From the NCBI GenBank assembly GCA_947631215.1, contig CANRKN010000001.1, positions 35,040 through 99,039 on the forward strand: DNA of 64,000 nucleotides, written 5' to 3'. Of this stretch, positions 26,242-34,199 are shown one piece after another (the stretch's first letter is position 1; each line of letters starts with the position of its first letter). The DNA is from an uncultured Oscillospiraceae bacterium (GTDB taxonomy: Bacteria > Bacillota_A > Clostridia > Oscillospirales > Oscillospiraceae). The notes under the pieces were generated by a model. The model had not been told where the DNA came from. It searched no databases and saw nothing but the letters and a program-made list of their open reading frames with translations. Position numbers and translations under genes: made by a program.

Positions 26242-26967
26242 ATGGCCAGCGAGTACCTGAAATGGAAATATCGGGACGTGAAGCCCGACGAAAAGCCCGC
26301 GCCCCTCACCGGCCGGGCCAAGCGGGCCAACTGGTGGCATTACCACAAATGGCTGGTGCTGGGCGGCATCGTCCTGGCGCTGGCGCTGGGGGACATCCTC
26401 TGGCACGCGCTGGGCATCGGCCAGGTGCGGCCTGACTACGAGATCGCCTATGTGGGCGCCGACCCGCTGCCGGAGGACACCGCCGCCGCGGTGGAAAATG
26501 CTCTGGCCGGTCTGGGCCAGGACTGCAACGGGGACGGCCGGACCGTGGTGCGGCTCAATCAGTATGTCTCCGGCGGGGAGGGCAGCGCCGACTACGCCTA
26601 TGCCTCCGCCACCCGGCTCATGGGGGACATGGAGGACTGCGAGAGCTATTTCTTCCTGCTGGACGATCCGGACAGGTTCCAGCGGGAGCATCAGATCCTC
26701 CGGCTTCTGGACGGGACGCTGCCCGACGAAGGGAGCGGGGACGACAGGCCCTTTGCCCTGGCCTGGGCGGACTGCCCCGTGCTGGCCAGCCTTGATCTTG
26801 GGTCCTATACCCAGACGGTCCTGGGCGAGCATGTCACCGGAGACAGCCAGACGCTGATGGCCGGGCTGTACATCGCCCGGCGTGGTTTCTGGACGGAAAA
26901 GACCGCCGCTTTCCTGCCGGAATGCGACGGCCTGTGGGAACTTCTCACGGAGGGTGCCGACTTATGA
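26242..26967 (+). CDS. Membrane-anchored protein of unknown function
   Basis: 241 residues, starting two bases after the LacI stop. A charged N-terminal tail (about 1-34) is followed by one hydrophobic helix (WLVLGGIVLALALGDILWHAL, about 36-56). An acidic outer domain follows with an alternating strand/helix look (DYEIAYVGADPLPEDTAAAVENAL). Not recognised as a known family. Probably anchored with its C-terminus outside. Overlaps the next gene by four bases, suggesting the two act together. Confidence 0.8.
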   Translation: MASEYLKWKYRDVKPDEKPAPLTGRAKRANWWHYHKWLVLGGIVLALALGDILWHALGIGQVRPDYEIAYVGADPLPEDTAAAVENALAGLGQDCNGDGRTVVRLNQYVSGGEGSADYAYASATRLMGDMEDCESYFFLLDDPDRFQREHQILRLLDGTLPDEGSGDDRPFALAWADCPVLASLDLGSYTQTVLGEHVTGDSQTLMAGLYIARRGFWTEKTAAFLPECDGLWELLTEGADL

Positions 26968-27587
26968 AAAAACGCACGATGATCCTTCTGCTGACAGCGC
27001 TGATCCTGGTCATAGCCGTGGCGGCGGCGGTGTATTTCACGGCGGGCAGCCGCTACCCCTCCCGGGCGGCGGACGGCGCGGCCTGGGACGAGAGCTGGGA
27101 GATGCTGGGGCCCGTGCTGGGCGTGGAGGAGCCGGGCAGCGGTCTGACTCTGCTCAATAACAGCGCCATCCTCACCGCCGACGATATCTTTTACGCCACC
27201 TGGACCGCCGGGGACAGCGTGAAATTCACCAACGAGGACGGGGACGAGGTGGACGTATACGACGCCCAGCTCTATATGCTGGCGGTGGGCTGCGCCGACG
27301 AAGAAAACGCCGCCAAAGCCGTGCAGGAGTGGACGGACTGGGAAACGGACGCCAACGCTGTCCGCGAGACTGGTTCGGCGGTCTGTAACGGCCAGGAGTA
27401 CGAGATGCTCTATTATGACTGCGTCTCCGACACCAACCCTTACCAGCGGGGCGTGACCGCCTTCACGGTGTACGGCAATTATGCCGTCAGCGCGGAGCTG
27501 ACCTGCCGGGAGGGTTATCAGGGCGACGAGGCCGCCATCCTGGCCGACGTGCTCAGCCGCTGCCATTACAGCGCCGATATCTCATAA
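26964..27587 (+). CDS. Secreted or membrane-anchored protein of unknown function
   Basis: 207 residues with an N-terminal signal-anchor (TMILLLTALILVIAVAAAVYF) and an acidic outer domain. It has four cysteines (about 109, 146, 158, 181), then one near the C-terminus (CHYSADIS). No lipobox. The start ATG overlaps the preceding stop (ATGA). No family recognised. Located between a LacI regulator and a YesL protein, so a link to carbohydrate uptake is likely but unproven. Confidence 0.8.
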   Translation: MKKRTMILLLTALILVIAVAAAVYFTAGSRYPSRAADGAAWDESWEMLGPVLGVEEPGSGLTLLNNSAILTADDIFYATWTAGDSVKFTNEDGDEVDVYDAQLYMLAVGCADEENAAKAVQEWTDWETDANAVRETGSAVCNGQEYEMLYYDCVSDTNPYQRGVTAFTVYGNYAVSAELTCREGYQGDEAAILADVLSRCHYSADIS

Positions 27588-27600
27588 GGAGGCCATCGCC

Positions 27601-28359
27601 ATGGGACTATTCACACCGGACGACCCCAGCTATGACGAGAGCGTGCGCCAGACCGGCTTCAACCGGTATAAGCAGCTGATCAGCTTTCACTGGACAGACT
27701 GGGCCAAGGTCAATTTCCTCACCATTCTGGGGGCGCTGCCCCTGGCCTTCGCCGTCAGCGCGTCCATCGTGGCCTCCAGCGTGGCGGTGCTGCTGCCGGC
27801 CTCCATCGTGGGCGGGATGATCTTCGGGCCCTTCCTGGCGGGGCTTTACGACGCCGTATACCGGGGCCTGCGGGACGCGCCCGGCAAATGGTGGCCGGCC
27901 TGGAAGAAGAGCTGGCGGCAGAATTGGAAGGACAGCCTGCTGCCCGGCGCCCTGACCGGCCTTTTCCTGGGCGTGTTCTCCTTTATGACCGCCCTGTTCT
28001 GGTGGGCGCAGGTACCGCCCTCCGCCGGGACCGTGGCGCTGTACCTGTTTGCAGGATTCCTGTTCCTGCTCCTGAGCACCCTTTACTGGCCCCAGCTGGT
28101 GCTCTTCCGCCAGACGGCGGCGGGCCGGCTGCGCAATATCATCCTGTTCACGTCCAAATACCTCTGGCGTGTGCTGGGCGTCGCGGCTCTCCAGGCCGCC
28201 TATTGGGCCATATACATCCTTTTCGCGCCCTTCACTTTGGTCTTGGTCCCCTTTCTCGGCTTTTGGTATATCACTTTCCTGGCCCAGCTGCTGCTATATA
28301 GCCGCCTGGATCTGGAACTGCAGATCGAGAAGCAGCTGGAAGAAAAAGAACACCCATAA
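27601..28359 (+). CDS. YesL-like DUF624 membrane protein
   Basis: 252 residues, about five to six membrane helices. The N-terminal FNRYKQLISFHWTDWAKVNFLTILGALP and the GGMIFGPFLAGLYDAVYRGLRD segment are typical of the DUF624/YesL family. These proteins accompany LplB/YtcP-type sugar ABC importers and LacI regulators in Firmicutes; their exact role is unknown. AAGGAGGCCATCGCC precedes the ATG. Last gene of the LacI operon; relic mobile DNA begins right after it. Confidence 0.88.
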   Translation: MGLFTPDDPSYDESVRQTGFNRYKQLISFHWTDWAKVNFLTILGALPLAFAVSASIVASSVAVLLPASIVGGMIFGPFLAGLYDAVYRGLRDAPGKWWPAWKKSWRQNWKDSLLPGALTGLFLGVFSFMTALFWWAQVPPSAGTVALYLFAGFLFLLLSTLYWPQLVLFRQTAAGRLRNIILFTSKYLWRVLGVAALQAAYWAIYILFAPFTLVLVPFLGFWYITFLAQLLLYSRLDLELQIEKQLEEKEHP

Positions 28360-28420
28360 GCGCAAAGCAAACTCCTCGCTTCCACATCGGAGGAGGTTCT
28401 TCTCTATGCCCATGAGTGAG

Positions 28421-28487
28421 AGGGACATCTTCTCCGCTCATTCTCCTGGGCAGGATTGTGGCCTTGGTGATGGTTCTGACCGCTTCC
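28421..28487 (-). pseudogene. mobC: Remnant of mobC in module copy B
   Basis: 67 bases match the 3' end of mobC at 9922-9988 with scattered changes. They are joined directly to the sequence that precedes the mobC start in copy A. About 286 bases, almost the whole gene, are missing. The joint falls between two similar CTCCT stretches, as expected for a short-repeat deletion. Confidence 0.8.
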
Positions 28488-28635
28488 TTTTTTCAGTAGG
28501 TGAGTGGGGGTCACAGGTGCTCGCCCCTGTAAAAATGTGTTTGTGGGAGTACAAACGTGATGCTTGCGGGTATATTGCATTTAATTGCACGGTTTTACAT
28601 CCCCCGCGGGGGTTACTGCCCGAAAGAGAAACACA

Positions 28636-28668
28636 AAATAGCAGCCTGCGTTCGAGCAAGCTGCTTTT
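28636..28668 (-). terminator. Terminator of XRE-HipA gene (copy B)
   Basis: Counterpart of 10424-10455. Base changes shorten the pairing at the foot (GCAGC / GCTGC plus one A-T pair), so it should be weaker than copy A. Confidence 0.55.
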
Positions 28669-28683
28669 CGTGTTTTTCCTGAT

Positions 28684-30057
28684 TTATTTCCCTCTGGTGG
28701 GGATTGCCAGAAGCTGCCGGACACGCAGTTCCAACAGCCGCTCCAGCGCCTGTAGATGTTCCTCCGGCAGGTTGATGCTGGGATGACGCCGGAAGGTGAA
28801 GCCGATCATCCGGCGGAGCTGCTGCTTCTGCTTCGCGCCTATCACGGCGGCGCATACCTCCTCGTAGGACAGCCGGTAAGGGTTCATCCGCGTTCCGGCG
28901 TATTCCTTCAGCTTCTCAAAATCCCTGATCTCTTCTTGCCCCACATAGCGCAGCAGGGACAGGCCGTTGTCGAAGATGGGAGCGGGAACAATGATCCTGC
29001 CGGTGTGGTTGTCCCGCAGGACGCCGAAGTTCCCCAGGTGCCGGTCCTCGTTGTAAATGAGCGCGTCAAAGACCAGCATGCTGCGGAGTTGCTCTCCGAA
29101 CGCCGGGCCGAGGGCGTCGAAGTATTCCAGGCACCCCTGGATGCCCCCGGACTTCACCAAGCTGCCGATGGGGATATACGAGGTGTCCACATCGGTGAAC
29201 AGCGCGCACTTGGAGGCGGTGATGCCCTTCCAGTTCTCCAAATCGTAATGGACCGCATTCAGCCGCATGGTCTGGGCGATCTGGGAGGCGTAGTATTCGC
29301 AGTAGGGCTCCCGCCCGGCATTGTGCGCACCGCTGGAGCCGCCCTTGTAGAGGTAGATGCCGTCGTTTTCGATGAAACGCCATGCCTTGGGTAGCATGCC
29401 ATTGGTGGTCAGCTCCGGGGAGGTGGTGAACGCCTCCCGGCTCTGGCCCGCGCCGGTATAGGCCACCAGCGCCAGCATCTCCGAAAAGCGGTTCTCATAG
29501 AGATTGCAGTCGGCAAACTTCCCCTCAAAGCCGTCCGGCACGACCCAATAGCTGTCGTTGAGGGACAGCCCCTGGCACACATCGATGATGCCCTTTGTGT
29601 CGTTCTGGCTCAGCCTCAGCGTCTTCAGTATCTCGTCCACAAAAGCCCGGTTCTTGGGGATCACGCGCCGGCCCAGCCACTTGACGACGCCCTCGCCGGT
29701 GCAGACCATGTCCAGCGGAAGCAGGTGGCGGGCGTCCTCGTTGACGGACAAAACCTCCGCCACCAGCCCCTCCAGGCCGCGCTTTTCCAGGGTGAATTTC
29801 ATGAGCGACCTGTCATAAATGCGGAGGCTGTAAACGCTTGACGCCATTTCTTCCTGCTCCTCCAAGGACAGCGATACCGTCTTGCCCAGGGCGGCGGCGA
29901 TCTTCAGGACCATATCCAGGGTCAGGTTCTGCCCGCCGCTCTCCAGCCGGCAGATGCTGGACCGCTGGGTGCCGATCATCCGGGCCAGTTCCGCCTGCGA
30001 TATGCCCTTTTCCAGCCGCGCCGCCACAAGCTGCGCGATGATATCCTGTCTGCGCAT
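28684..30057 (-). CDS. XRE helix-turn-helix fused to HipA-like kinase (copy B)
   Basis: 457 residues, the same length as copy A and different at about 16 positions (near 96 percent identical by eye). Helix-turn-helix, catalytic NEDRHLGN and FDNG are unchanged. Most differences cluster around residues 83-84 and 357-378. The reading frame, promoter and operator are intact although mobC and tnpV beside it are destroyed. Retention of this gene alone suggests selection to keep it. The two copies share the operator and could cross-repress or form mixed dimers. Confidence 0.88.
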   Translation of the reverse strand: MRRQDIIAQLVAARLEKGISQAELARMIGTQRSSICRLESGGQNLTLDMVLKIAAALGKTVSLSLEEQEEMASSVYSLRIYDRSLMKFTLEKRGLEGLVAEVLSVNEDARHLLPLDMVCTGEGVVKWLGRRVIPKNRAFVDEILKTLRLSQNDTKGIIDVCQGLSLNDSYWVVPDGFEGKFADCNLYENRFSEMLALVAYTGAGQSREAFTTSPELTTNGMLPKAWRFIENDGIYLYKGGSSGAHNAGREPYCEYYASQIAQTMRLNAVHYDLENWKGITASKCALFTDVDTSYIPIGSLVKSGGIQGCLEYFDALGPAFGEQLRSMLVFDALIYNEDRHLGNFGVLRDNHTGRIIVPAPIFDNGLSLLRYVGQEEIRDFEKLKEYAGTRMNPYRLSYEEVCAAVIGAKQKQQLRRMIGFTFRRHPSINLPEEHLQALERLLELRVRQLLAIPTRGK

Positions 30058-30088
30058 GGTGTCCCCTCATATCTCTGGTTTGATTGAT

Positions 30089-30117
30089 ATGTTACCATAT
30101 ATGATAACGATTTGCAA
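30089..30117 (-). promoter_or_regulatory. Promoter with embedded dyad operator (copy B)
   Basis: TTGCAA (30112-30117), 17 bases, TAACAT (30089-30094) on the minus strand, with TGTTACCATATATGATAACG (30090-30109) across the spacer. Only the last base of the dyad differs from copy A. Confidence 0.75.
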
Positions 30118-30149
30118 GGGGAACGGTACAGCTTTCGGGTGGTTTTGTA

Positions 30150-30163
30150 GTTCAGACATAGAT
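30150..30163 (-). pseudogene. tnpV: Possible last codons of tnpV in module copy B
   Basis: GTTCAGACATAGAT matches the tnpV 3' end (GTTCAGACGTAGAT at 11994) with one change and would encode IYV-stop. It lies closer to the kinase gene than in copy A because the hairpin at 11953-11992 is absent. Short, so suggestive only. The rest up to 30396 shows nothing recognisable. Confidence 0.45.
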
Positions 30164-30396
30164 ATAACGAAAAGCCCTCTTCCCGGCATAAGGACGAAAC
30201 AGGCGGGGAGCACGTGGCGGCCGGCTTGGGCATTATGTCACCGGTGACGAAAGTTTGCCGCGCTTCCGGGCCCATTCTTGGTCGAAATCGACCTATCATT
30301 TCCCAGCGGATGGGTCTATAATGCCCCAGGCAGCAAAAGGAAAACAAGCGGCTGCCGGCGCCGCGAAGGCGGCGCAGGAAAGGAGAATGCATTATT

Positions 30397-30642
30397 ATGA
30401 CTATTTCATCCAAGGCCGAAGTGGAGAAGCTGCAGGAGACGCTGCGGCAGTGCGGCGGCGACGTGTGGATAGAGAATATCCGCGGCGAGCGGGTGGACCT
30501 GAAAGACGACCTGGGCTTTTTCCAGGGCGTGGCAAAGCTGATTGAGAACGACGACGGCGAGTATGAGCTGTTTGCCCGCAGGAGCGAGGACGAGTGCCGC
30601 CTGATGGATTTCTGCTTCTGGCAGACCCGCAAGGCCGGCTGA
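30397..30642 (+). CDS. Small acidic protein, unknown
   Basis: 81 residues with a good AGGAAAGGAG site 12 bases upstream. The pattern SSKAEVEKLQETLRQCGGDVWIEN...VDLKDDLGFFQGVAKL...YELFA loosely resembles the strand-helix order of HPr-like proteins. The phospho-histidine and serine sites are absent, so no function is assigned. It follows relic mobile DNA and ends 24 bases before a terminator shared with the peptidase gene. Confidence 0.65.
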   Translation: MTISSKAEVEKLQETLRQCGGDVWIENIRGERVDLKDDLGFFQGVAKLIENDDGEYELFARRSEDECRLMDFCFWQTRKAG

Positions 30643-30666
30643 CCGGCTCGCATTCATCCAAAAGAA

Positions 30667-30696
30667 GCATCCCCCGGACGGCTGTCCGGGGGATGC
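30667..30696. terminator. Terminator between convergent genes
   Basis: Perfect 13-bp stem (GCATCCCCCGGAC / GTCCGGGGGATGC) with GGCT loop. On the minus strand TTCTTTTG follows, so it best serves the peptidase gene. Confidence 0.8.
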
Positions 30697-30711
30697 GCGT
30701 ATATTATCAAG

Positions 30712-33603
30712 TTACTGCTGCACGGGCTCCACAGTGTCCAGACCCCGGCAGGCGCCCAGCACGGCCTGGCCGCCGATGACGCATATCCGGTCCGCGGCGC
30801 ATACCGCGTCCAGGGTATCGGCGAAGGCGGTCAGTTCCGTCGGCGTAGTGTGCAATATCTCCCGGCGCTGGCGGGCCAAGTCCTCGGCGGACTGGCCGTT
30901 CAGGTATACGCCCGCGGCCCGCAGGCCCTCCATCCAGGGGGAGAGCACCGGCTCCGTGGAGGAGATGGTGCTGATGATATACTTGTCGATGAGCCCGGTT
31001 GCGGCCTCCCGCAGGGCCTGGGACGCCTGGGCAAAGGTGTCCAGGGTGGCGGCGGGGCTGGGGTCCCGGTAGCTGGTGAAGGCCACGTCGCCCAGGACGC
31101 GGACGGAGAGGTTCACGCCATAGGCTCCGCCCTTGACCCGCACCCGGTTCCACAGGTAGTCCAGCGTCAGCAGCTGCCCGGCCACCAGGTCCGCGCCGGT
31201 GAAGGCGCCGCCCAGGCCGTACAGGTTGGCGCCCCGGGCGGCAAAGCCCACCTGGGCGGGGATGACGAAGCCCTCCTTGCGGGCGGGCAGGGGCGTGTAG
31301 ACGGCCTTCTCACCCATGGCGCCGCTCTTCAGTACGGCCATCGCAGAGGAGACGAACTCATCGTCCCGGGGGCCGGTGAGGCTCACGGTGAGGCGTTCCC
31401 GGCTGAAGAGCCGCCCGCAGAGGTCCGCCATCTCCCGGCACAGGGCCTCACCGTCAGCGCTGAACGCCCTGTCCCAGGCCTGATAGGCCCGGAGCATGGA
31501 CAGACCCTGGACCGCCTCGCTGACGGCGCCCCGGGCGGAGCCCTGGGCGGCCACGCGCATGGAGCCGTAGGCGTTGCCGCTCATGGTGACGGACTGCTCC
31601 AGCCCCAGCCGTTCCTGACGGAGGATGTTGTAGATGAAGCCGCCGTCGTCAAAACGGGTGGCGTTCAATATCTCCCCCAGCAGGGCCGCGGCGTCACGCT
31701 TGTGGTCTGGCAGCATGGAGATGCTCACCTGCACATAGGGTGTGGCGTGCCTGGTGTCGGCCGCGGGGCCGAACACGGTGACCGCGGCGCTGAACCGGCC
31801 CAGGGTACCCTCAATGGCGCTGCGCAGGGCCAGCACGTCGTACCGCGCCGTGGCAGCCTGGCCCAGGAGCCGGGTCAGCAGCTTCGCCTTTTGGAGCGTC
31901 TCCAGGGGGAGGTCGGACACGTCGAAGTAGAGGTCAAGGTACGTGATGCCGTCGGTCTCCACGGGATGGTGCAGGACCGTGACGCCCTCCTGGGACAGGA
32001 CCTCCTGCCGGAAGGGCATGCCCTCCTCGGGGATGTCGGAAAGTTTCAAGGCAGGCAGGCTCGCCAGCTCCTCCGGCGTGTCCACCTTGCTCTGCCGCTC
32101 ACGGAGAATACGGAACTCCTCCATGACCTCCTGGATGGCTTTGCCGTCCCAGCCGGCCTTGATGGCGGCGCAGCGGTCTGCCTCGGCCCGGGCTTTCTCC
32201 TGGCCCAGGGTCTTGCTGGGGAGCATGAGCACCCGCGCCCGGTGGCTGTTATCCAGCAGCACCTGCCGCAAAAAGCCCTCGAACCAGCCGGCGTCTATCT
32301 TCTCCCGCAGGGAGGCGAACAGGGCGCTGTAGCTGAAGTTCCGGGCGGGGTCGCCGCCATAGAGCCATGTCTCCAGGGAGGAGATGGCGTATACCAGCCC
32401 CCGGGGCGTGGTGCCGAAGTCCTTCTCCCGGATGGTGAATTCCAGCCGGTCAAGAATGCTGTGCAGCCGCTCTTTGTCCAGGCCCTTTTCCGCGAGAGCG
32501 GAGAGGGTACCCTCCACCGTCTGCCATATACGGTCCTTTTGGGCCGGGTCCGCGTTCTTTATTTCCAGCACGGCGTAGAGCTGCTGCACCCCGTCCATCT
32601 TGTCCAGCACCACGTCCTCGGCCAGCTTTTCGTCCAGCAGGGCCTTTGTCAGCGGCGCCTCGTTGGAGCCGCAGAGGTACTGGCTCAGCACGGAGAAGGC
32701 AAGGTCCGGCTCGATGTCGTCGTAGGTCCCAAACACCCAGCCCCCGGCCAGAATAGCCTTGTTGCGCTCGTCCTCTTCGGCGCCTATCTCATAATAACAG
32801 GTCCGCTCCGGCGGGGCCACGGGGGCCTGCATGGGGATGTCCGCGTCCGGGTCGATGCGCTCATAGGGGGCCAGGAACCCGTCCAGTTTCGTCAGTACCG
32901 CGTCCAGGTCCATCTGCCCGTCCAGGCAGATATAGCTGTTGGAGGGGTGGTAGAACCGGGCGTGGTTCGCCAGGTACTCCTCATAGGTCAGCTCCGGGAT
33001 GTGGTCCGGGTGGCCGCCGGACTCATAGCCGTAGCAATTGTCCGGGAACAGCAGCCGGTCCAGGGCCGATTCCATGACCCGGTCGGCGGAGCCGTAGGCG
33101 CCCTTCATCTCGTTATAGACCACGCCGTTGAAGCGAAGCTCCCCCTCGGGCCCATCCAGCTCGTAGTGCCAGCCCTCCTGCCGGAAGGCGTGGGGGTCGC
33201 GGAGGCTCAGGGGGTGCAGCACCGCGTCCATGTATACGTCTATCAGGTTCAGGAAATCCTGGGCGTTGCGGCTGGACACGGGGTACATGGTCTTGTCCGG
33301 GAAGGTCATGGCGTTCAGGAAGGTGGCCATGGAGCTTTTTAAAAGCTCCACGAAGGGCTCCTTCACCGGGTACTTCTCCGAGCCGTTCAGCACCGAGTGC
33401 TCCAGAATGTGGAACACGCCCGTGTCGTCCCGGGGGATGGTCTTGAAGGCGATGGAGAAGGTTTTGTTGTCGTCGGGCCGGTCCAGCCATATGAGCCGGG
33501 CCCCGTTTTTTTCGTACTCCATCCGCCACAGCACGGCCCCGATCTCGGGCAGTTCCTGGCTTTCCAGGACCCGGAAGCCGTGGAGCATGTCGCCTTTTTG
33601 CAT
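30712..33603 (-). CDS. M16C family zinc metallopeptidase (presequence-protease like)
   Basis: 963-residue inverzincin peptidase that degrades peptides in a clam-shell chamber. The inverted zinc motif HILEH is at residues 65-69, with the downstream EPFVELLKSSMATFLNAMTFPDKTMYP block typical of the M16C/PreP group. Four M16 domains fill the length, and the second half is catalytically inactive as usual. No signal peptide, so cytoplasmic. ATG at 33603 behind GAAAGGAC. It stands alone on the minus strand. Confidence 0.93.
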   Translation of the reverse strand: MQKGDMLHGFRVLESQELPEIGAVLWRMEYEKNGARLIWLDRPDDNKTFSIAFKTIPRDDTGVFHILEHSVLNGSEKYPVKEPFVELLKSSMATFLNAMTFPDKTMYPVSSRNAQDFLNLIDVYMDAVLHPLSLRDPHAFRQEGWHYELDGPEGELRFNGVVYNEMKGAYGSADRVMESALDRLLFPDNCYGYESGGHPDHIPELTYEEYLANHARFYHPSNSYICLDGQMDLDAVLTKLDGFLAPYERIDPDADIPMQAPVAPPERTCYYEIGAEEDERNKAILAGGWVFGTYDDIEPDLAFSVLSQYLCGSNEAPLTKALLDEKLAEDVVLDKMDGVQQLYAVLEIKNADPAQKDRIWQTVEGTLSALAEKGLDKERLHSILDRLEFTIREKDFGTTPRGLVYAISSLETWLYGGDPARNFSYSALFASLREKIDAGWFEGFLRQVLLDNSHRARVLMLPSKTLGQEKARAEADRCAAIKAGWDGKAIQEVMEEFRILRERQSKVDTPEELASLPALKLSDIPEEGMPFRQEVLSQEGVTVLHHPVETDGITYLDLYFDVSDLPLETLQKAKLLTRLLGQAATARYDVLALRSAIEGTLGRFSAAVTVFGPAADTRHATPYVQVSISMLPDHKRDAAALLGEILNATRFDDGGFIYNILRQERLGLEQSVTMSGNAYGSMRVAAQGSARGAVSEAVQGLSMLRAYQAWDRAFSADGEALCREMADLCGRLFSRERLTVSLTGPRDDEFVSSAMAVLKSGAMGEKAVYTPLPARKEGFVIPAQVGFAARGANLYGLGGAFTGADLVAGQLLTLDYLWNRVRVKGGAYGVNLSVRVLGDVAFTSYRDPSPAATLDTFAQASQALREAATGLIDKYIISTISSTEPVLSPWMEGLRAAGVYLNGQSAEDLARQRREILHTTPTELTAFADTLDAVCAADRICVIGGQAVLGACRGLDTVEPVQQ

Positions 33604-33685
33604 AGCTATCGTCCTTTCCGTCACGGGCGGACGCCGCCCGACTGTTTTCAATATTAATTTACACGATAGGACCCGGTTTTACAAC

Positions 33686-34030
33686 TCAAAGTTTTTTCTT
33701 ACTGAGGATCGCAGCTATGGCCGCGGCCGAATAACCAAGAACCAGATAGACGACCGCATAAAACAGAAACGCCTGCTCTCCCATGTCAAAGAAAACCCAC
33801 GCTCCGAGCAGGAACAGGGCGGATAAGAGAAAGGGCTGGAACCAAGCCGCCTTTAGCTTTCTGCCCGCGAACACGCCCACACATATTGCTGCCATCGGGT
33901 CAACGGCAAAGAACAGAAGGATACAAATCGCCATACCGCTGGCCCCTTTCGCAAAAGTGACGGCGCACCAGGGCAGCAGCAGCATGATCATTGCAGAACA
34001 CAACGTGCATATACTGTTCTTTTTCACCAT
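33686..34030 (-). CDS. Small multi-helix membrane protein, unknown
   Basis: 114 residues with four predicted membrane helices and a short Lys-rich tail (LSKKKL). ATG at 34030 follows AGGAGTG; an in-frame ATG at 34045 overlaps that site. No family recognised. Slightly AT-richer than neighbours. Divergent from the flavodiiron gene. Confidence 0.65.
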   Translation of the reverse strand: MVKKNSICTLCSAMIMLLLPWCAVTFAKGASGMAICILLFFAVDPMAAICVGVFAGRKLKAAWFQPFLLSALFLLGAWVFFDMGEQAFLFYAVVYLVLGYSAAAIAAILSKKKL

Positions 34031-34135
34031 AATATCACTCCTCATAACTTTTCACCGCCCCCACAACTCCCGATCTGTGCTCTGTTTCCATGATTATACC
34101 CCTGCCCCCATAAAACCGCAAGCCGCCATATATCC

Positions 34136-34163
34136 TTGCAATCGGGGGAAAAACTGGTATAAT
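34136..34163 (+). promoter_or_regulatory. Promoter of the flavodiiron gene
   Basis: TTGCAA (34136-34141), 16 bases, then TGGTATAAT with an extended -10 (34158-34163), 37 bases before the start codon. Confidence 0.75.
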
Positions 34164-34199
34164 AGCGCCATACTCATATGACTGCCAGGAGGACATGAA

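Larger units (their letters stand above)
28486..30124. repeat. Copy B of the duplicated XRE-HipA module
   Basis: 1.64-kb segment homologous to 10273-11912, carrying the kinase gene, terminator and promoter/operator. Flanks are degraded remnants of mobC and tnpV. Confidence 0.9.

Noticed and set aside
28438..28659. Open frame between the YesL gene and XRE-HipA copy B
   Set aside because: It matches the non-coding leader of mobC in copy A and is not a gene; the only coding relic is the mobC 3' end.
30850..33342. Long plus-strand frame opposite the M16C peptidase
   Set aside because: The peptidase has all family motifs on the minus strand; the plus frame has no family resemblance and no ribosome site.
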